Origin: Bordetella sp. H567
GTDB lineage: Bacteria > Pseudomonadota > Gammaproteobacteria > Burkholderiales > Burkholderiaceae_B
Direction of reading: 5' to 3'
Length of the DNA stretch: 64,000 nt
NCBI RefSeq assembly: GCF_001704295.1
Contig: NZ_CP012334.1
Coordinates: 2,058,084-2,122,083 of the forward strand
The position numbers and the translations under genes were made by a program. A model generated the notes under the pieces. The model was not told the origin of the DNA and did no database searches. It saw only the letters and a program-made list of their open reading frames with translations. Below are positions 1 to 8,356 of this stretch, piece after piece (within the stretch, counting starts at the first letter, position 1; each line of letters begins with the position of its first letter).

Positions 1-2172
1 AACGCGGCGGCCGGCCTGAAGGTCCCGCTGGCGCGTATCGGCGCCCAGCTGCCGGGTGACATCAACATCAGCCGGGCCAAGATGCGCGGCATCGAATCCG
101 CCGGCATGCTGTGTTCGGCGCGCGAGCTGGGCCTGTCGCAGGATCACGCGGGCCTGCTGGAGCTGCCGGCCGACAGCGTTCCCGGCACGTCGTTGCGCGA
201 GCTTCTGGACCTGGACGACACGCTGTTCACGCTGAAGCTCACGCCCAATCGCGCCGATTGCCTGTCCATCCTGGGTGTGGGCCGCGAGGTGGCCGCCTTG
301 ACCGGCTCGCCCCTGCGGGCGCCCGGCGCCGAACCCGTGCGGGTTGCCCTTGCCGATGTACTGCCCGTGGAGGTCCAGGCGCCCGACCTGTGCGGCCGCT
401 TTGCGGGCCGCGTCATCCGCGGCGTGAACGCCCGCGCGGCCACGCCGCCGTGGATGAAAACCCGCCTGGAGCGTGCAGGACAGCGTTCGGTATCGGCCTT
501 GGTGGATATTTCCAACTACGTCATGCTCGAGCTGGGCCGGCCCACCCACGTCTTTGACCTGGACAAGATATCCGGCGGCTTGGCGGTGCGCTGGGCCAGG
601 CCCGGCGAATCGCTGACCCTGCTGAACGGCCAGACCGTGGCCCTGGACCAGGACGTCGGCGTGATCAGCGCCGGCGATACGGTGGAAAGCCTGGCGGGCA
701 TCATGGGCGGCGATGCCACCGCCGTCACGCTGGACACGCGCGATATCTATGTCGAGGCCGCGTTCTGGTGGCCCGAGGCCATCGCGGGCCGCGCGCGGCG
801 CTACAAGTTCAGCTCCGAGGCCAGCCATCGCTTCGAGCGCGGCGTCGATTACCAGAACATTCCCGAGCACCTGGAAATCATCACCCGCTTGATCCTGGAT
901 ATCTGCGGCGGCGAATGCGGTCCCATCGACGACAAGATCGTCAATCTGCCGCGGCGCGAGCTGGTGCGCATGCGCCTGTCGCGCTGCGAACGCGTGCTCG
1001 GGATCAAGATCCCGCGCGATGAAGTGGCCGGCATCTTCACGCGCCTGGGACTGGCACACACCATCCAGGACGATATCGTCGTCGTGGAGCCGCCGTCGTA
1101 TCGCTTCGATCTCTTCATCGAAGAAGACCTGATCGAAGAAATCGCGCGCATCCATGGCTTCGAACGCATTCCCGACCAGCCGCCCATGGCCCTGGCCAAG
1201 ATGCGCGTGCCCCCTGAGGCGCGGCGCAGCCCGCACGCGGTGCGTCGCCACATGGCCGCGCTGGACTACCAGGAAGTCGTCAACTTCAGCTTCGTCGAAG
1301 CCGATTGGGAACGCGACTACGCGGGCAATGCCGATCCCATCAAGCTGCTGAATCCCATCGCCAGCCAACTGGCGGTGATGCGCTCCAGCCTGCTCGGCGG
1401 CCTGGTGGCCAATATCGTGCACAACGCCAATCGAAAACAGTCGCGAGTGCGGGTGTTCGAGCTCGGCCGCGTGTTCTTCCGCGATGCGGCCACGCAGGAT
1501 GGCGAACTGTCCGTGGCCGGCGTGCGCCAGCCCTTGATGCTGGCCGGCGCGGCCTGGGGCCCGCATGTGGAAGAACAGTGGGGCACGCCGACGCGCCAGG
1601 TCGACTTCTACGACGTCAAGATGGACGTGCAGGCGCTGTTCGGCGCGCGCGGCGGCGATCTGCGTTTCGATGCCGCCACGCATCCGGCCTTGCATCCCGG
1701 ACGCGGCGCCCGCATTTCGCTGGACGGCAAGCCCATCGGTTGGCTGGGCGAGCTGCATCCGCGCTGGGCGCAGAAGGCCGAGCTAGCCCACGCCCCGGTG
1801 CTGTTCGAAGTCGATGTAGAGGCTGTGCTGGACGGCCGCCTGCCGCAGGTGCGCGAGTTGTCGCGCCAGCCCGTGGTCGTGCGCGACCTGGCCCTGTGGG
1901 TGGATGCCGCGCTGCCCGCGCAGGCCATGCTGGACACCATCGCACAGGCCATTGCGCAGGATCCTCAACTGGCCATCGTGCAGGACGCAAAGCTCTTCGA
2001 CGTCTGGCGAGAAAAGACGCAAGTCGATGATTCTGCTAAAGAAAAAAGCCTTGCTTTCCGCTTCTGGCTACAGGACACTGACGCAACGCTGGACGAGGCG
2101 CGGGTTGCCGATTGCCTGGGACGCCTGCGGGACAGGCTGGTCCAGGCCCACGGCGCACGCCAGCGCGCCTGA
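1..2172 (+). CDS. pheT: Phenylalanine-tRNA ligase beta subunit, 5' end cut by window edge
   Basis: Beta chain of the heterotetrameric PheRS, which charges tRNA-Phe in the cytoplasm. The frame is open from base 1 and runs 723 codons to TGA; the family is about 800 residues, so roughly 75-80 N-terminal residues lie upstream of the window. The first visible residues belong to the N-terminal tRNA-binding (EMAP-like) domain, followed by B3/B4 and B5 regions and the catalytic-like module. The last ~95 residues match the FDX-ACB anticodon-binding fold ([14 protein letters not shown], ending [15 protein letters not shown]). An internal ATG at 82 is not the start, because coding continues upstream of it. 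ihfA follows after 30 bases, the usual order in proteobacteria. Confidence 0.97.
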   Translation, partial: NAAAGLKVPLARIGAQLPGDINISRAKMRGIESAGMLCSARELGLSQDHAGLLELPADSVPGTSLRELLDLDDTLFTLKLTPNRADCLSILGVGREVAALTGSPLRAPGAEPVRVALADVLPVEVQAPDLCGRFAGRVIRGVNARAATPPWMKTRLERAGQRSVSALVDISNYVMLELGRPTHVFDLDKISGGLAVRWARPGESLTLLNGQTVALDQDVGVISAGDTVESLAGIMGGDATAVTLDTRDIYVEAAFWWPEAIAGRARRYKFSSEASHRFERGVDYQNIPEHLEIITRLILDICGGECGPIDDKIVNLPRRELVRMRLSRCERVLGIKIPRDEVAGIFTRLGLAHTIQDDIVVVEPPSYRFDLFIEEDLIEEIARIHGFERIPDQPPMALAKMRVPPEARRSPHAVRRHMAALDYQEVVNFSFVEADWERDYAGNADPIKLLNPIASQLAVMRSSLLGGLVANIVHNANRKQSRVRVFELGRVFFRDAATQDGELSVAGVRQPLMLAGAAWGPHVEEQWGTPTRQVDFYDVKMDVQALFGARGGDLRFDAATHPALHPGRGARISLDGKPIGWLGELHPRWAQKAELAHAPVLFEVDVEAVLDGRLPQVRELSRQPVVVRDLALWVDAALPAQAMLDTIAQAIAQDPQLAIVQDAKLFDVWREKTQVDDSAKEKSLAFRFWLQDTDATLDEARVADCLGRLRDRLVQAHGARQRA

Positions 2173-2202
2173 GGCGCGCGGTACAAGAGGGGATTACAAA
2201 GC

Positions 2203-2532
2203 ATGCTTTCCGAGCCACGCACATTGACCAAGGCCGAACTCGCGGAGCTTCTGTTCGAACGAGTGGGTTTGAACAAGCGCGAGGCCAAGGACATCGTCGA
2301 CACTTTCTTCGAGGAAATCCGCGACGCGCTCGCGCGCGGAGACTCCGTCAAGCTGTCTGGTTTCGGCAATTTCCAGGTGCGTGACAAGCCGCCCCGGCCT
2401 GGGCGCAATCCCAAGACGGGGGAAACCATCCCCATCGCGGCTCGCCGCGTGGTGACCTTCCACGCCAGCCAGAAGTTAAAGAGCATCGTCGAAAACACCG
2501 CGACGCCCGCCGAGCCATCGGCGGCCGACTAG
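2203..2532 (+). CDS. ihfA: Integration host factor alpha subunit
   Basis: Small DNA-bending nucleoid protein that pairs with IhfB. The 109 residues cover the whole HU/IHF fold: an N-terminal helical pair starting [22 protein letters not shown], then [26 protein letters not shown]. This contains the signature arm with the intercalating proline in [15 protein letters not shown] ribosome-binding site lies about 10 bases before the ATG. The gene follows pheT closely (30 bases) and precedes a MerR regulator, an arrangement shared by many proteobacteria, so co-transcription with pheT is likely. The acidic PAEPSAAD tail is slightly longer than in enteric IhfA. Confidence 0.96.
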   Translation: MLSEPRTLTKAELAELLFERVGLNKREAKDIVDTFFEEIRDALARGDSVKLSGFGNFQVRDKPPRPGRNPKTGETIPIAARRVVTFHASQKLKSIVENTATPAEPSAAD

Positions 2533-2594
2533 GCGCCACGTCGCCGCCGTGATGCGTCCCGGGCCACACAGGCCATGCCGCTAACGTTCCCACC

Positions 2595-3167
2595 ATGACT
2601 CGACCAGAACCTGCCGTTGTCCTGCCCCCGATCCCGGCCAAGCGTTACTTCACCATAGGCGAAGTCAGCGAACTATGCGGCGTCAAGCCGCATGTGCTGC
2701 GGTACTGGGAGCAGGAATTCACCCAATTGAAGCCGGTCAAGCGGCGCGGTAACCGGCGCTATTACCAGCACCATGAAGTGCTGCTGATACGCCGCATCCG
2801 CTCGCTGCTTTACGAGCAGGGCTTCACCATTAGCGGCGCGCGCAACCGCCTGGGCGATACGCGCGACGCGCCTCCCCACGACCACGACGCGGCCGTGCGT
2901 TTCACCGGCGCGGAAATGCAGGCGCTGCGCACGGAACTGAGCGGCGTGTCGTCCGTACTGGCCGAGGCTTTGGGCGGCATCAAGCAGGACGCTGCGGGTG
3001 CAAGCATGAACGATCACAGTGCAAAGGGTCGGCATGCCAGTGGCGCGAGCACGGGTGGCGAGACGGCGAACGGCACGAGCACGAACCAACGAGGCACGGA
3101 CGAAGATGGCACGGAAGGCAAGCGCGGGGATGACATCCCCTCCATTTCCAAGCGCGGTGCGGACTGA
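2595..3167 (+). CDS. MerR-family transcriptional regulator
   Basis: A DNA-binding regulator of 190 residues. The MerR winged helix-turn-helix spans residues ~18-90 ([25 protein letters not shown] then [34 protein letters not shown]). No metal- or drug-binding effector domain is seen. After residue ~125 the protein becomes Gly/Ser/Thr/Asp-rich low complexity ([18 protein letters not shown]...), probably disordered. Genes of this type conventionally follow ihfA in beta- and gammaproteobacteria; target genes are not established here. Spacing from ihfA is 62 bases, so it may share its transcript. The end of the gene lies just upstream of tRNA-Pro. Confidence 0.9.
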   Translation: MTRPEPAVVLPPIPAKRYFTIGEVSELCGVKPHVLRYWEQEFTQLKPVKRRGNRRYYQHHEVLLIRRIRSLLYEQGFTISGARNRLGDTRDAPPHDHDAAVRFTGAEMQALRTELSGVSSVLAEALGGIKQDAAGASMNDHSAKGRHASGASTGGETANGTSTNQRGTDEDGTEGKRGDDIPSISKRGAD

Positions 3168-3193
3168 GCGTCGCACGCGTTCATAACATCTGA

Positions 3194-3199
3194 TATACT
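3194..3199 (+). promoter_or_regulatory. Probable -10 element of the tRNA-Pro promoter
   Basis: TATACT sits 11 bases before the first base of the mature tRNA, in an AT-rich patch that stands out from its GC-rich surroundings. No good -35 hexamer is visible 16-18 bases upstream (TCGCAC region). If used, transcription would start only a few bases before the mature 5' end. Confidence 0.4.
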
Positions 3200-3207
3200 T
3201 TCGGTCT

Positions 3208-3286
<79 letters not shown>

Positions 3287-3292
3287 GTAAAA

Positions 3293-3328
3293 ACAAAGGC
3301 TTAGATGAGCGATCATCTAAGCCTTTGT
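3293..3328. terminator. Strong hairpin terminator between tRNA-Pro and the convergent porin
   Basis: A perfect 16-bp inverted repeat, ACAAAGGCTTAGATGA / TCATCTAAGCCTTTGT, with a GCGA loop, begins 7 bases after the tRNA. On the minus strand the stem is followed by a run of five T, the classic rho-independent pattern for transcripts coming from the porin side. On the plus strand there is only a weak CCTTT tail, so it should work mainly leftward but can stop both. Confidence 0.8.
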
Positions 3329-3500
3329 CCTTTGGTGGACATTCAAGTTGCGGAATCCTCCGGCACCAGATGGCCCACGGCGCGCGGCCGGCTGTCCAGC
3401 CACTGGGATCAAGGCCGGCCTAAGCCGGGGCAAAGGCGCCTGCAGACGCCCAAGGGGATGAAGCCCACTTCGGCGTCGCGTGCAGGAAATCGGCACGCGG

Positions 3501-3536
3501 CAAGGGCATATACCGTGCGGTCGGTATGCGCCCTTG
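3501..3536 (-). terminator. Imperfect hairpin just after the porin stop codon
   Basis: A 15-base arm (3501-3515) pairs with 3522-3536 around a 6-base loop, with one mismatch and one G-T pair inside the stem. It starts 6 bases after the porin stop and has no T-run, so it may be a 3'-end stabiliser or weak terminator. The remaining sequence from 3329 to 3500 shows no gene. Confidence 0.45.
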
Positions 3537-3541
3537 CCCGA

Positions 3542-4636
3542 TCAGAAGATATGCCGGATACCGGTCGCCACGCCAAGCTGACTGGAGCCGCTGGCGATTT
3601 CTGCGGTCGACGCGTCGTAGACGTGGTTGAAATCCACGGTGCCGTAAAGCTGCGTGCGCTTGGACAGCGCGTATTCGGCCAGGGCGACCAACGCATAGCG
3701 CTTGCCCTTGTCGCCTTCCTGGATCACGTTCTTGCTGGTATCGAAGTACGCCGCGCCGGTGAAGGTCCATGGCGTGGCCATCGGCTGCCAGGTCACGCCG
3801 GCGTAGTAGCCGTTGTCCTTGCGCTGCAGGCCGTTGTCCGGCACGTCGGCGATGCCCATCACGGTATTCACGAAACCGGTCTGGTCGCGGCCGTTGAAGT
3901 AGCCGGCGAAGAGGCGGGTATTGTCGAAAACGCGATACGCGGCGTTCAGGTTCCAGACGCGCTGCGTATAGGCGGCGTTGGTATCCGCGCGGGTGAACTG
4001 GTAGCCGCCGCCCACGGTGAGCGGTCCCGTGGTGTAGGTGAGCGTGCCGCCATATTGCTGGCCCAGCTTGTGGTCTTCGAACGAGTCGCCGAAGGCATAC
4101 GACAGGATCAAGTCGAAGCCGCCCAGCTTGTTATTGCGGTAGCGCACGGAATCGGAGCTGCGCGCGCGGGACATGGCTACGGGCAACCAGGAGTTCTGCT
4201 CGTAGTTGCCCACGGTGAGCGGATCGAATGTGTCGCCCAGGATCGTGAACAGCGGCGTGTCCTGCCGTCCCAGCGAAATGGCGCCGATGTCGCCGCCGTC
4301 CAGCCCGACGTAGGATTGCCGGTTGAACATGCGGCCCGGGTCGCTCTGCTTGCCGTCCTGCACGTTGAAGCCGCTTTCCAGGCGGAAAAACGCGGTATTG
4401 CCATTGCCCAGGTCTTCCGTGCCCTTCAAGCCCCAGCGGCTGTTGGTGACGGCGCCGTTTTCCATCGAGATGCGGCTATTGTCTGGCTGGTAGCCCGCGC
4501 CGGTACTCAGGTAGCGGACGCTGACATCGGCGATGCCGTACAGCTGGACATTGGTTTCGGCGGCGTGCGCGGTAGCGGCTGCCATGCCCGCGGTAGCGAG
4601 GCCCAGCGCGGCTTTCTTCGACAGGAAGCTATTCAT
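3542..4636 (-). CDS. Outer-membrane general porin (Gram-negative porin, OmpC-like)
   Basis: A trimeric beta-barrel porin of the Burkholderia/Bordetella type for passive diffusion of small hydrophilic solutes. Of its 364 residues, 1-25 form a signal peptide with cleavage after AHA, giving mature AETNVQLYGIADVSV. Alternating amphipathic strands continue to the terminal IRHIF, whose final Phe is the BAM insertion signal. The family fingerprint SRWGLKGTEDLGNGNTAFF and SYVGLDG-like segments are present. A good ribosome-binding site (GGAGAGGAG) precedes the ATG. The gene is monocistronic and lies convergent to tRNA-Pro with terminators between. Confidence 0.95.
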   Translation of the reverse strand: MNSFLSKKAALGLATAGMAAATAHAAETNVQLYGIADVSVRYLSTGAGYQPDNSRISMENGAVTNSRWGLKGTEDLGNGNTAFFRLESGFNVQDGKQSDPGRMFNRQSYVGLDGGDIGAISLGRQDTPLFTILGDTFDPLTVGNYEQNSWLPVAMSRARSSDSVRYRNNKLGGFDLILSYAFGDSFEDHKLGQQYGGTLTYTTGPLTVGGGYQFTRADTNAAYTQRVWNLNAAYRVFDNTRLFAGYFNGRDQTGFVNTVMGIADVPDNGLQRKDNGYYAGVTWQPMATPWTFTGAAYFDTSKNVIQEGDKGKRYALVALAEYALSKRTQLYGTVDFNHVYDASTAEIASGSSQLGVATGIRHIF

Positions 4637-4956
4637 CGACTTGCATCTCCTCTCCCAGGCAGCGGCGCGTGTTCGCGCCTGCCTCCAGAACCGTGACGCC
4701 GTGCGGCGGATAGCCGGGGCGTCAGCGTTGTTGCCATCCAGATCAGGCGCGGTAAGGGCGGCGCGCCGAGTCGGATGAGGACTTGCCGCCGCCTCGCTCT
4801 GTCGCGATGCGCGAGACGAAACAAATGGGCGGCCGGCGCAGTATAGGTGAAACAGTCTTGCTCACCCTTTAGGGATAATCCTGCTTTGTGTCGATATCGA
4901 TGCAAACGGAGCCGGTATCGCGTGGAAAATTCAACGCCCAGCCCGCCCGCCAATAC
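4637..4956 (-). promoter_or_regulatory. Porin upstream region with a candidate -10 box
   Basis: This 320-base stretch has no convincing gene. On the minus strand a TATACT hexamer (plus-strand 4840-4845) would place a start about 200 bases before the porin ATG, giving a long untranslated leader as is common for porin mRNAs. No consensus -35 is seen. The leftward response-regulator gene ends at 4957, so read-through is also possible; no clear terminator separates them. Confidence 0.35.
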
Positions 4957-5319
4957 TCAATGCTTGGGCAGCAGGCGGGCCACCTCGGCGAGCAGCAGCC
5001 GGGGGTCGAAGGGCTTGTCCACCACGACGCTGAACAGGCTGGGGCTCTGGCGTGCGAGCAGGCCTTGCGCGCCGGTGACGAGGATGACCGGCAGTTCGCG
5101 CATGTCGCCGTCCGAGCGTATGGCCTCGGCCAGTTCCAGTCCCGTCATCAGCGGCATCATGAAGTCGGTGATGACGAGGTCTGGACGCCGGCTTTGCATG
5201 ACCTCGAGCGCGGCCTTGCCATGGGGGACCGTGAGCACCTCGTGCCCGGCGTCCTCCAGGAGATCGGCCAGCATCTCGGCAAGCAGAATCTCGTCGTCGG
5301 CGACGAGGATCAACGCCAT
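4957..5319 (-). CDS. Single-domain response regulator (CheY-like receiver)
   Basis: A stand-alone phosphoacceptor domain of 120 residues with all catalytic positions: acidic pair D8/D9, phosphorylation site D52 (in VITDFMMP), T82 in the ILVTGA strand, and K102 in VDKPF. There is no output domain, so it should act by protein contact or phosphorelay. It starts 34 bases after the KaiC-like gene and is very likely co-transcribed with it. No histidine kinase lies in the window, so its phosphodonor is unknown. Confidence 0.93.
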   Translation of the reverse strand: MALILVADDEILLAEMLADLLEDAGHEVLTVPHGKAALEVMQSRRPDLVITDFMMPLMTGLELAEAIRSDGDMRELPVILVTGAQGLLARQSPSLFSVVVDKPFDPRLLLAEVARLLPKH

Positions 5320-5353
5320 GGCGAGGGGCCTCCCGACGCTTTACCCGTCATCG

Positions 5354-6844
5354 TCAGGATCCGCCAAGATTTTCCGCCGACGGATTCGTCTCGGCGGGCG
5401 CTCCCAACTTGGGGCCGACACGGAGCCCTTTGCTGGTGATTTCCAGAAGGCGCGTATTGGCCACAAACGCGCTGTCGCGCATTTTCTGGATGGTGATCGT
5501 GCGCTTGAGGTCATGATCCTGCACGATTTGCCGCAGCAGGATGACGTTATCGAACATGGCGGACAGCTGGTCCGTCGGGGCGACCACGCTTTCGTCGATG
5601 ATCTCGCGCATCTCCCAGGTAAAGATGGAGGTCACGCCGATGGCGCGTAGGCGATTCGTGAGCGTGGTGAAGAATTCCACCAATCTGGGGCGGTGCGTGG
5701 CGGCGCGTTCGAACCCGCCGATGCCGTCCACGAAGAGTCGGGTCACGCCGTGGTGGCAGACCTGATCCAGCAGCTCGTGTCCGAGCTTGTCCAGCAGGTT
5801 TTCCGCCATGGGCGTCCAGAGCACGTTCAGGTGGTCCAGCGGCAAGGTGATATTGAGCGTGGTCGCCTTGCGCTGCAATAGCGTGGAGGTTTCGAAAAAA
5901 CCGAAGTGCAAGGCGGGCTCTTCCGGCCCGCCGCCGCTAAGGAAATGCAGGCCAAGCGTCGTCTTGCCCGTCCCGGTGGGCCCCGCCAGCAGCGTGACGG
6001 AACCCCGTGGCAGGCCGCCGCCGATCAACGCGTCGACGCCTTCGTTCCCGCTGGTGACGCGTTGCGCCAGTATCGCGGGCGATGGGGGCACCTGGGGCCA
6101 GGAGACGGCTTCCAGCCGGGGATAGATGGTGACCCCCGCTTGCGTGATCTCGTATTGGTGCAAGCCGCCGACCGCGGCGCTGCCGCGCGATTTGCGGACC
6201 TGCAACTGGCGGACGGTACGAACGCCGAAGATTTCGTCGCTCAGGTCTATGACCCCGTCGACCATGGTGTGCTCGGGGCTGCTGTCGTCCAGCCGCGTGC
6301 TGGTCAGGAACAGCACCGTGCATCCGACGAAGCCCGCCTGCCCCTGGACTTCGGCCACGAAGGTCTTGACGTCCAGGTCGGTTTCGGCGCGTTCGCGGGC
6401 GTTGAGCAGGCCGTCGAAGACCAGCAGGGTGGCGTTGTGCCGCTTGGTTTCCTGCCGCAGCAGTTTGACCACCGCGCCCAGTCCTTCTTCGCGCAAGGCA
6501 TGGAAGACGCTGACGTAGGCGATCTCCTGTCCCAGCTTTTCCTTTTTGAAGAAGTCCAGTGTGGACATCGCGTGGAACAGCCGTTCATGGCTTTCCGCCA
6601 GCAAGGTCACATACAGCACTTTGCCGCCGTTGGCGGCATGCGCGAATGCGATCTGGTTGGAGAGAATGGTTTTACCCGCCCCCGGGCGGCCCTGGATGAT
6701 ATAGGAAGCGCCTTCGACAAATCCGCCGTTCAATATGCGGTCGAGTCCGTCGATACCACTCGCCATGCGTGCGAGATGCTGCACCACCAATTCCTCCGTT
6801 CCTGCCGTCGCACCCGTGACGGTTCGCGCGAAAGTGTCCCGCAT
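5354..6844 (-). CDS. KaiC-like double-domain RecA-fold ATPase
   Basis: A two-domain KaiC-superfamily ATPase of about 496 residues, the size of cyanobacterial KaiC. Domain 1 has Walker A GRPGAGKT (52-59) and Walker B LLVFDGL (~140-146). Domain 2 has Walker A GPTGTGKT (288-295) and RLFVDGIGGFE. Each domain keeps a Glu after the strand that follows Walker A (LLAESHE, FFETST), the position of the KaiC catalytic Glu pair. A TTG six codons upstream (6862) is in frame, but the ATG at 6844 is preferred; neither has a strong ribosome-binding site. No KaiA or KaiB is nearby, so a circadian role cannot be assumed. It forms an operon with the downstream receiver-domain protein, suggesting a signalling module. 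Confidence 0.9.
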   Translation of the reverse strand: MRDTFARTVTGATAGTEELVVQHLARMASGIDGLDRILNGGFVEGASYIIQGRPGAGKTILSNQIAFAHAANGGKVLYVTLLAESHERLFHAMSTLDFFKKEKLGQEIAYVSVFHALREEGLGAVVKLLRQETKRHNATLLVFDGLLNARERAETDLDVKTFVAEVQGQAGFVGCTVLFLTSTRLDDSSPEHTMVDGVIDLSDEIFGVRTVRQLQVRKSRGSAAVGGLHQYEITQAGVTIYPRLEAVSWPQVPPSPAILAQRVTSGNEGVDALIGGGLPRGSVTLLAGPTGTGKTTLGLHFLSGGGPEEPALHFGFFETSTLLQRKATTLNITLPLDHLNVLWTPMAENLLDKLGHELLDQVCHHGVTRLFVDGIGGFERAATHRPRLVEFFTTLTNRLRAIGVTSIFTWEMREIIDESVVAPTDQLSAMFDNVILLRQIVQDHDLKRTITIQKMRDSAFVANTRLLEITSKGLRVGPKLGAPAETNPSAENLGGS

Positions 6845-7712
6845 GTTGGATTTACGCGTCAAGTGAAAACATTAATCCGAAAGGGCGATGCATGGGCACC
6901 GGCGTTGGTGAGTCTGCGAGTGCAGTTACGCCGATGCGGCAGGGCAGAACCGCGTCAACGTCGATACGCGAGCATGCAGCGTGCCTGGATGCCGGCGGCA
7001 TTCCCCTGATGAGTGGCTGCACCGTAGGCGGCGCGCGGGCGGCGGCGTGATCGGCCATGAGACCACGCACAGCACGGCGGTACGGTCGGCGGCGCGGCGG
7101 TCGGTGGCGTGATAGGCCACGAACTCGGCAAGGATTAAGGCCTATCGCGGCGGCTCGTAGCGGTGCATACGGTCTACGCGCCGTGACTGCGCCCCGGCCC
7201 GAAGGGGGAAGGGCGGCGGTGGCACCCCAGGCGTGCGCCATTCGAGCGCATGACGCGGGTGGGGACTAAAGCAGGTCGGTACTCAAACTTACGGTCGCAT
7301 ACGTAAGGTGGAGGGCCGCCGGCCCTGCCGTCCTGCCGCACCATGCGGCTTGCTCCCCGCGTACTCCGGCTTTTGCGCAGTGACGGCGCCACGTCGCGGG
7401 CTTGGGGCGCGCGTCTAGGCAAAAGGACACCGTCCCCGGCCCGGCCCCACCGGATCGCGGCCCATCCGTGGCCCTCGTCCTATCCGTCAAGCTTGCTTGC
7501 ATTTGCAAGCGATACCGCGCTTGGCGAAGGTCCTCATGCAGTGCGATAGTACGGGGCGCGCATTTAGCGTATTCAGTTTCAGATGGGACCGGCGTATGGG
7601 CGGGGTGGACGCCGGTGTTTGTGGCATGGGTTGCGGGGAAGCGCTTCCCGCGCGAGCCGCACGCGGTTCCGGCGCCATGCCGCTTGCCCCCTGGCATGTT
7701 CGGAGCGAGCCC
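6845..7712. other. Long intergenic region without a recognisable gene
   Basis: About 870 bases separate the kaiC-like start from the next supported gene. Reading frames here are Arg/Ala/Pro-rich on both strands, lack ribosome-binding sites, and look like GC-driven noise. The region holds an imperfect direct repeat (7021-7122) and a small GCTTGC-ATTT-GCAAGC hairpin (7495-7510). The left end must contain the kaiC promoter, but I cannot place it. I see no tRNA, riboswitch or obvious small-RNA terminator. Confidence 0.6.
7021..7122. repeat. Imperfect direct repeat, two ~40-bp copies
   Basis: Copy 1 (7021-7060) and copy 2 (7081-7122) share a GC-rich block (GGCGGCGCG...) followed by GGCGTGATCGGCCATGA versus GGCGTGATAGGCCACGA. 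The period is about 61 bases. No flanking target duplication or inverted ends are visible, so it does not look like an insertion element. Confidence 0.5.
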
Positions 7713-7928
7713 ATGATCCAGTACAAAAACTTCATCATCGAATGCGGGGTGGAAGCGCTGAAGGACGGGCTCTATCAGACGCGCATCTTCATTTCCATGC
7801 TCGAGGGCGGCCACCCGGTGAACGGCTTTGCCTTCCCGCCGTACCCCGGGGCATGCATACGGACGGAAAGCCTGGCGCGCGAAGGCGCGGAGCAATGGGC
7901 GCGCGAATGGATCGATGAGAACTTCTAG
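7713..7928 (+). CDS. Small conserved-looking hypothetical protein (71 aa)
   Basis: The frame stays open further upstream, but composition becomes protein-like only from the ATG at 7713, which has a GGAG site 7 bases before it. The product begins MIQYKNFIIECGVEALKDG and ends WAREWIDENF. It is a compact alpha/beta-looking cytoplasmic protein with no signal peptide, metal motif or membrane segment. I do not recognise the family. Its stop overlaps the stop of the convergent lipoprotein gene by 4 bases, so the two transcripts share a 3' boundary. Confidence 0.7.
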   Translation: MIQYKNFIIECGVEALKDGLYQTRIFISMLEGGHPVNGFAFPPYPGACIRTESLAREGAEQWAREWIDENF

Positions 7929-8317
7929 CGCGCCGGCGCCCGGTCGCCCTTGCCGTCTTCTTCGGCCTTTTTCGGCTGCGGGATGGGCTCGCAATTGAAG
8001 GTGACGTAGGTTTCCGGCCGCATCAATCCCGTTGCGTGATTGGACGAGACGTCGGGGTGGGTCATCTTCAATCCCTGCGATACGCAATAGTCCTTCGCCC
8101 GATCCAGCGCCTGGCTCTTGAGCTGCACCCATGATGTCGTCAGCCCGCCGGAGCGGCTGGTCAAGGTGTATTGGCCCGGCTGTCCCGTGGGGATGATCGG
8201 CCCGGTGGCGGCGGTACATGCCGCCAGCGCGGCCAGAGAGCTCAGGAGAAGGGCGGCTCCCATGCCGCGCCGACTGCCTCGGCCGGTTGATCCCCAAGGG
8301 GAAATACGAAAACGCAT
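7925..8317 (-). CDS. Small predicted outer-membrane or periplasmic lipoprotein
   Basis: The start at 8317 is chosen over an upstream ATG (8356) because it has GGAGG 4-5 bases before it and opens directly on a lipoprotein signal. This is basic residues (MRFRISPWGSTGRGSRRG), a hydrophobic stretch, then lipobox LAALAAC. The mature part of about 95 residues has a Trp-x-x-x-Lys helix and two cysteines (YCVSQG, FNCEP) that could form a disulfide, then a charged Lys/Glu tail. Function unknown. It may share a transcript with the upstream aldolase gene (39-base gap). Confidence 0.8.
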   Translation of the reverse strand: MRFRISPWGSTGRGSRRGMGAALLLSSLAALAACTAATGPIIPTGQPGQYTLTSRSGGLTTSWVQLKSQALDRAKDYCVSQGLKMTHPDVSSNHATGLMRPETYVTFNCEPIPQPKKAEEDGKGDRAPAR

Positions 8318-8356
8318 GAATCCTCCGATGCGGCGTGTGGGCGCTATTTTATGCAT

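Noticed and set aside
82-84. ATG at 82 as the pheT start.
   Set aside because: The frame is open and clearly coding from base 1, with PheT-like residues before this Met.
3305-4696. A 463-codon plus-strand frame over the porin gene.
   Set aside because: It is a shadow of the porin, whose signal peptide and C-terminal Phe are unambiguous.
7495-7510. GCTTGC-ATTT-GCAAGC hairpin considered as a terminator or small-RNA end.
   Set aside because: Six base pairs only, no T-run, no gene ending nearby.
7266-8297. A 343-codon minus-strand frame covering the empty region and the small genes.
   Set aside because: It overlaps two better-supported genes, and its composition (Arg/His/Pro-rich) is typical of GC noise. 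No Shine-Dalgarno sequence.
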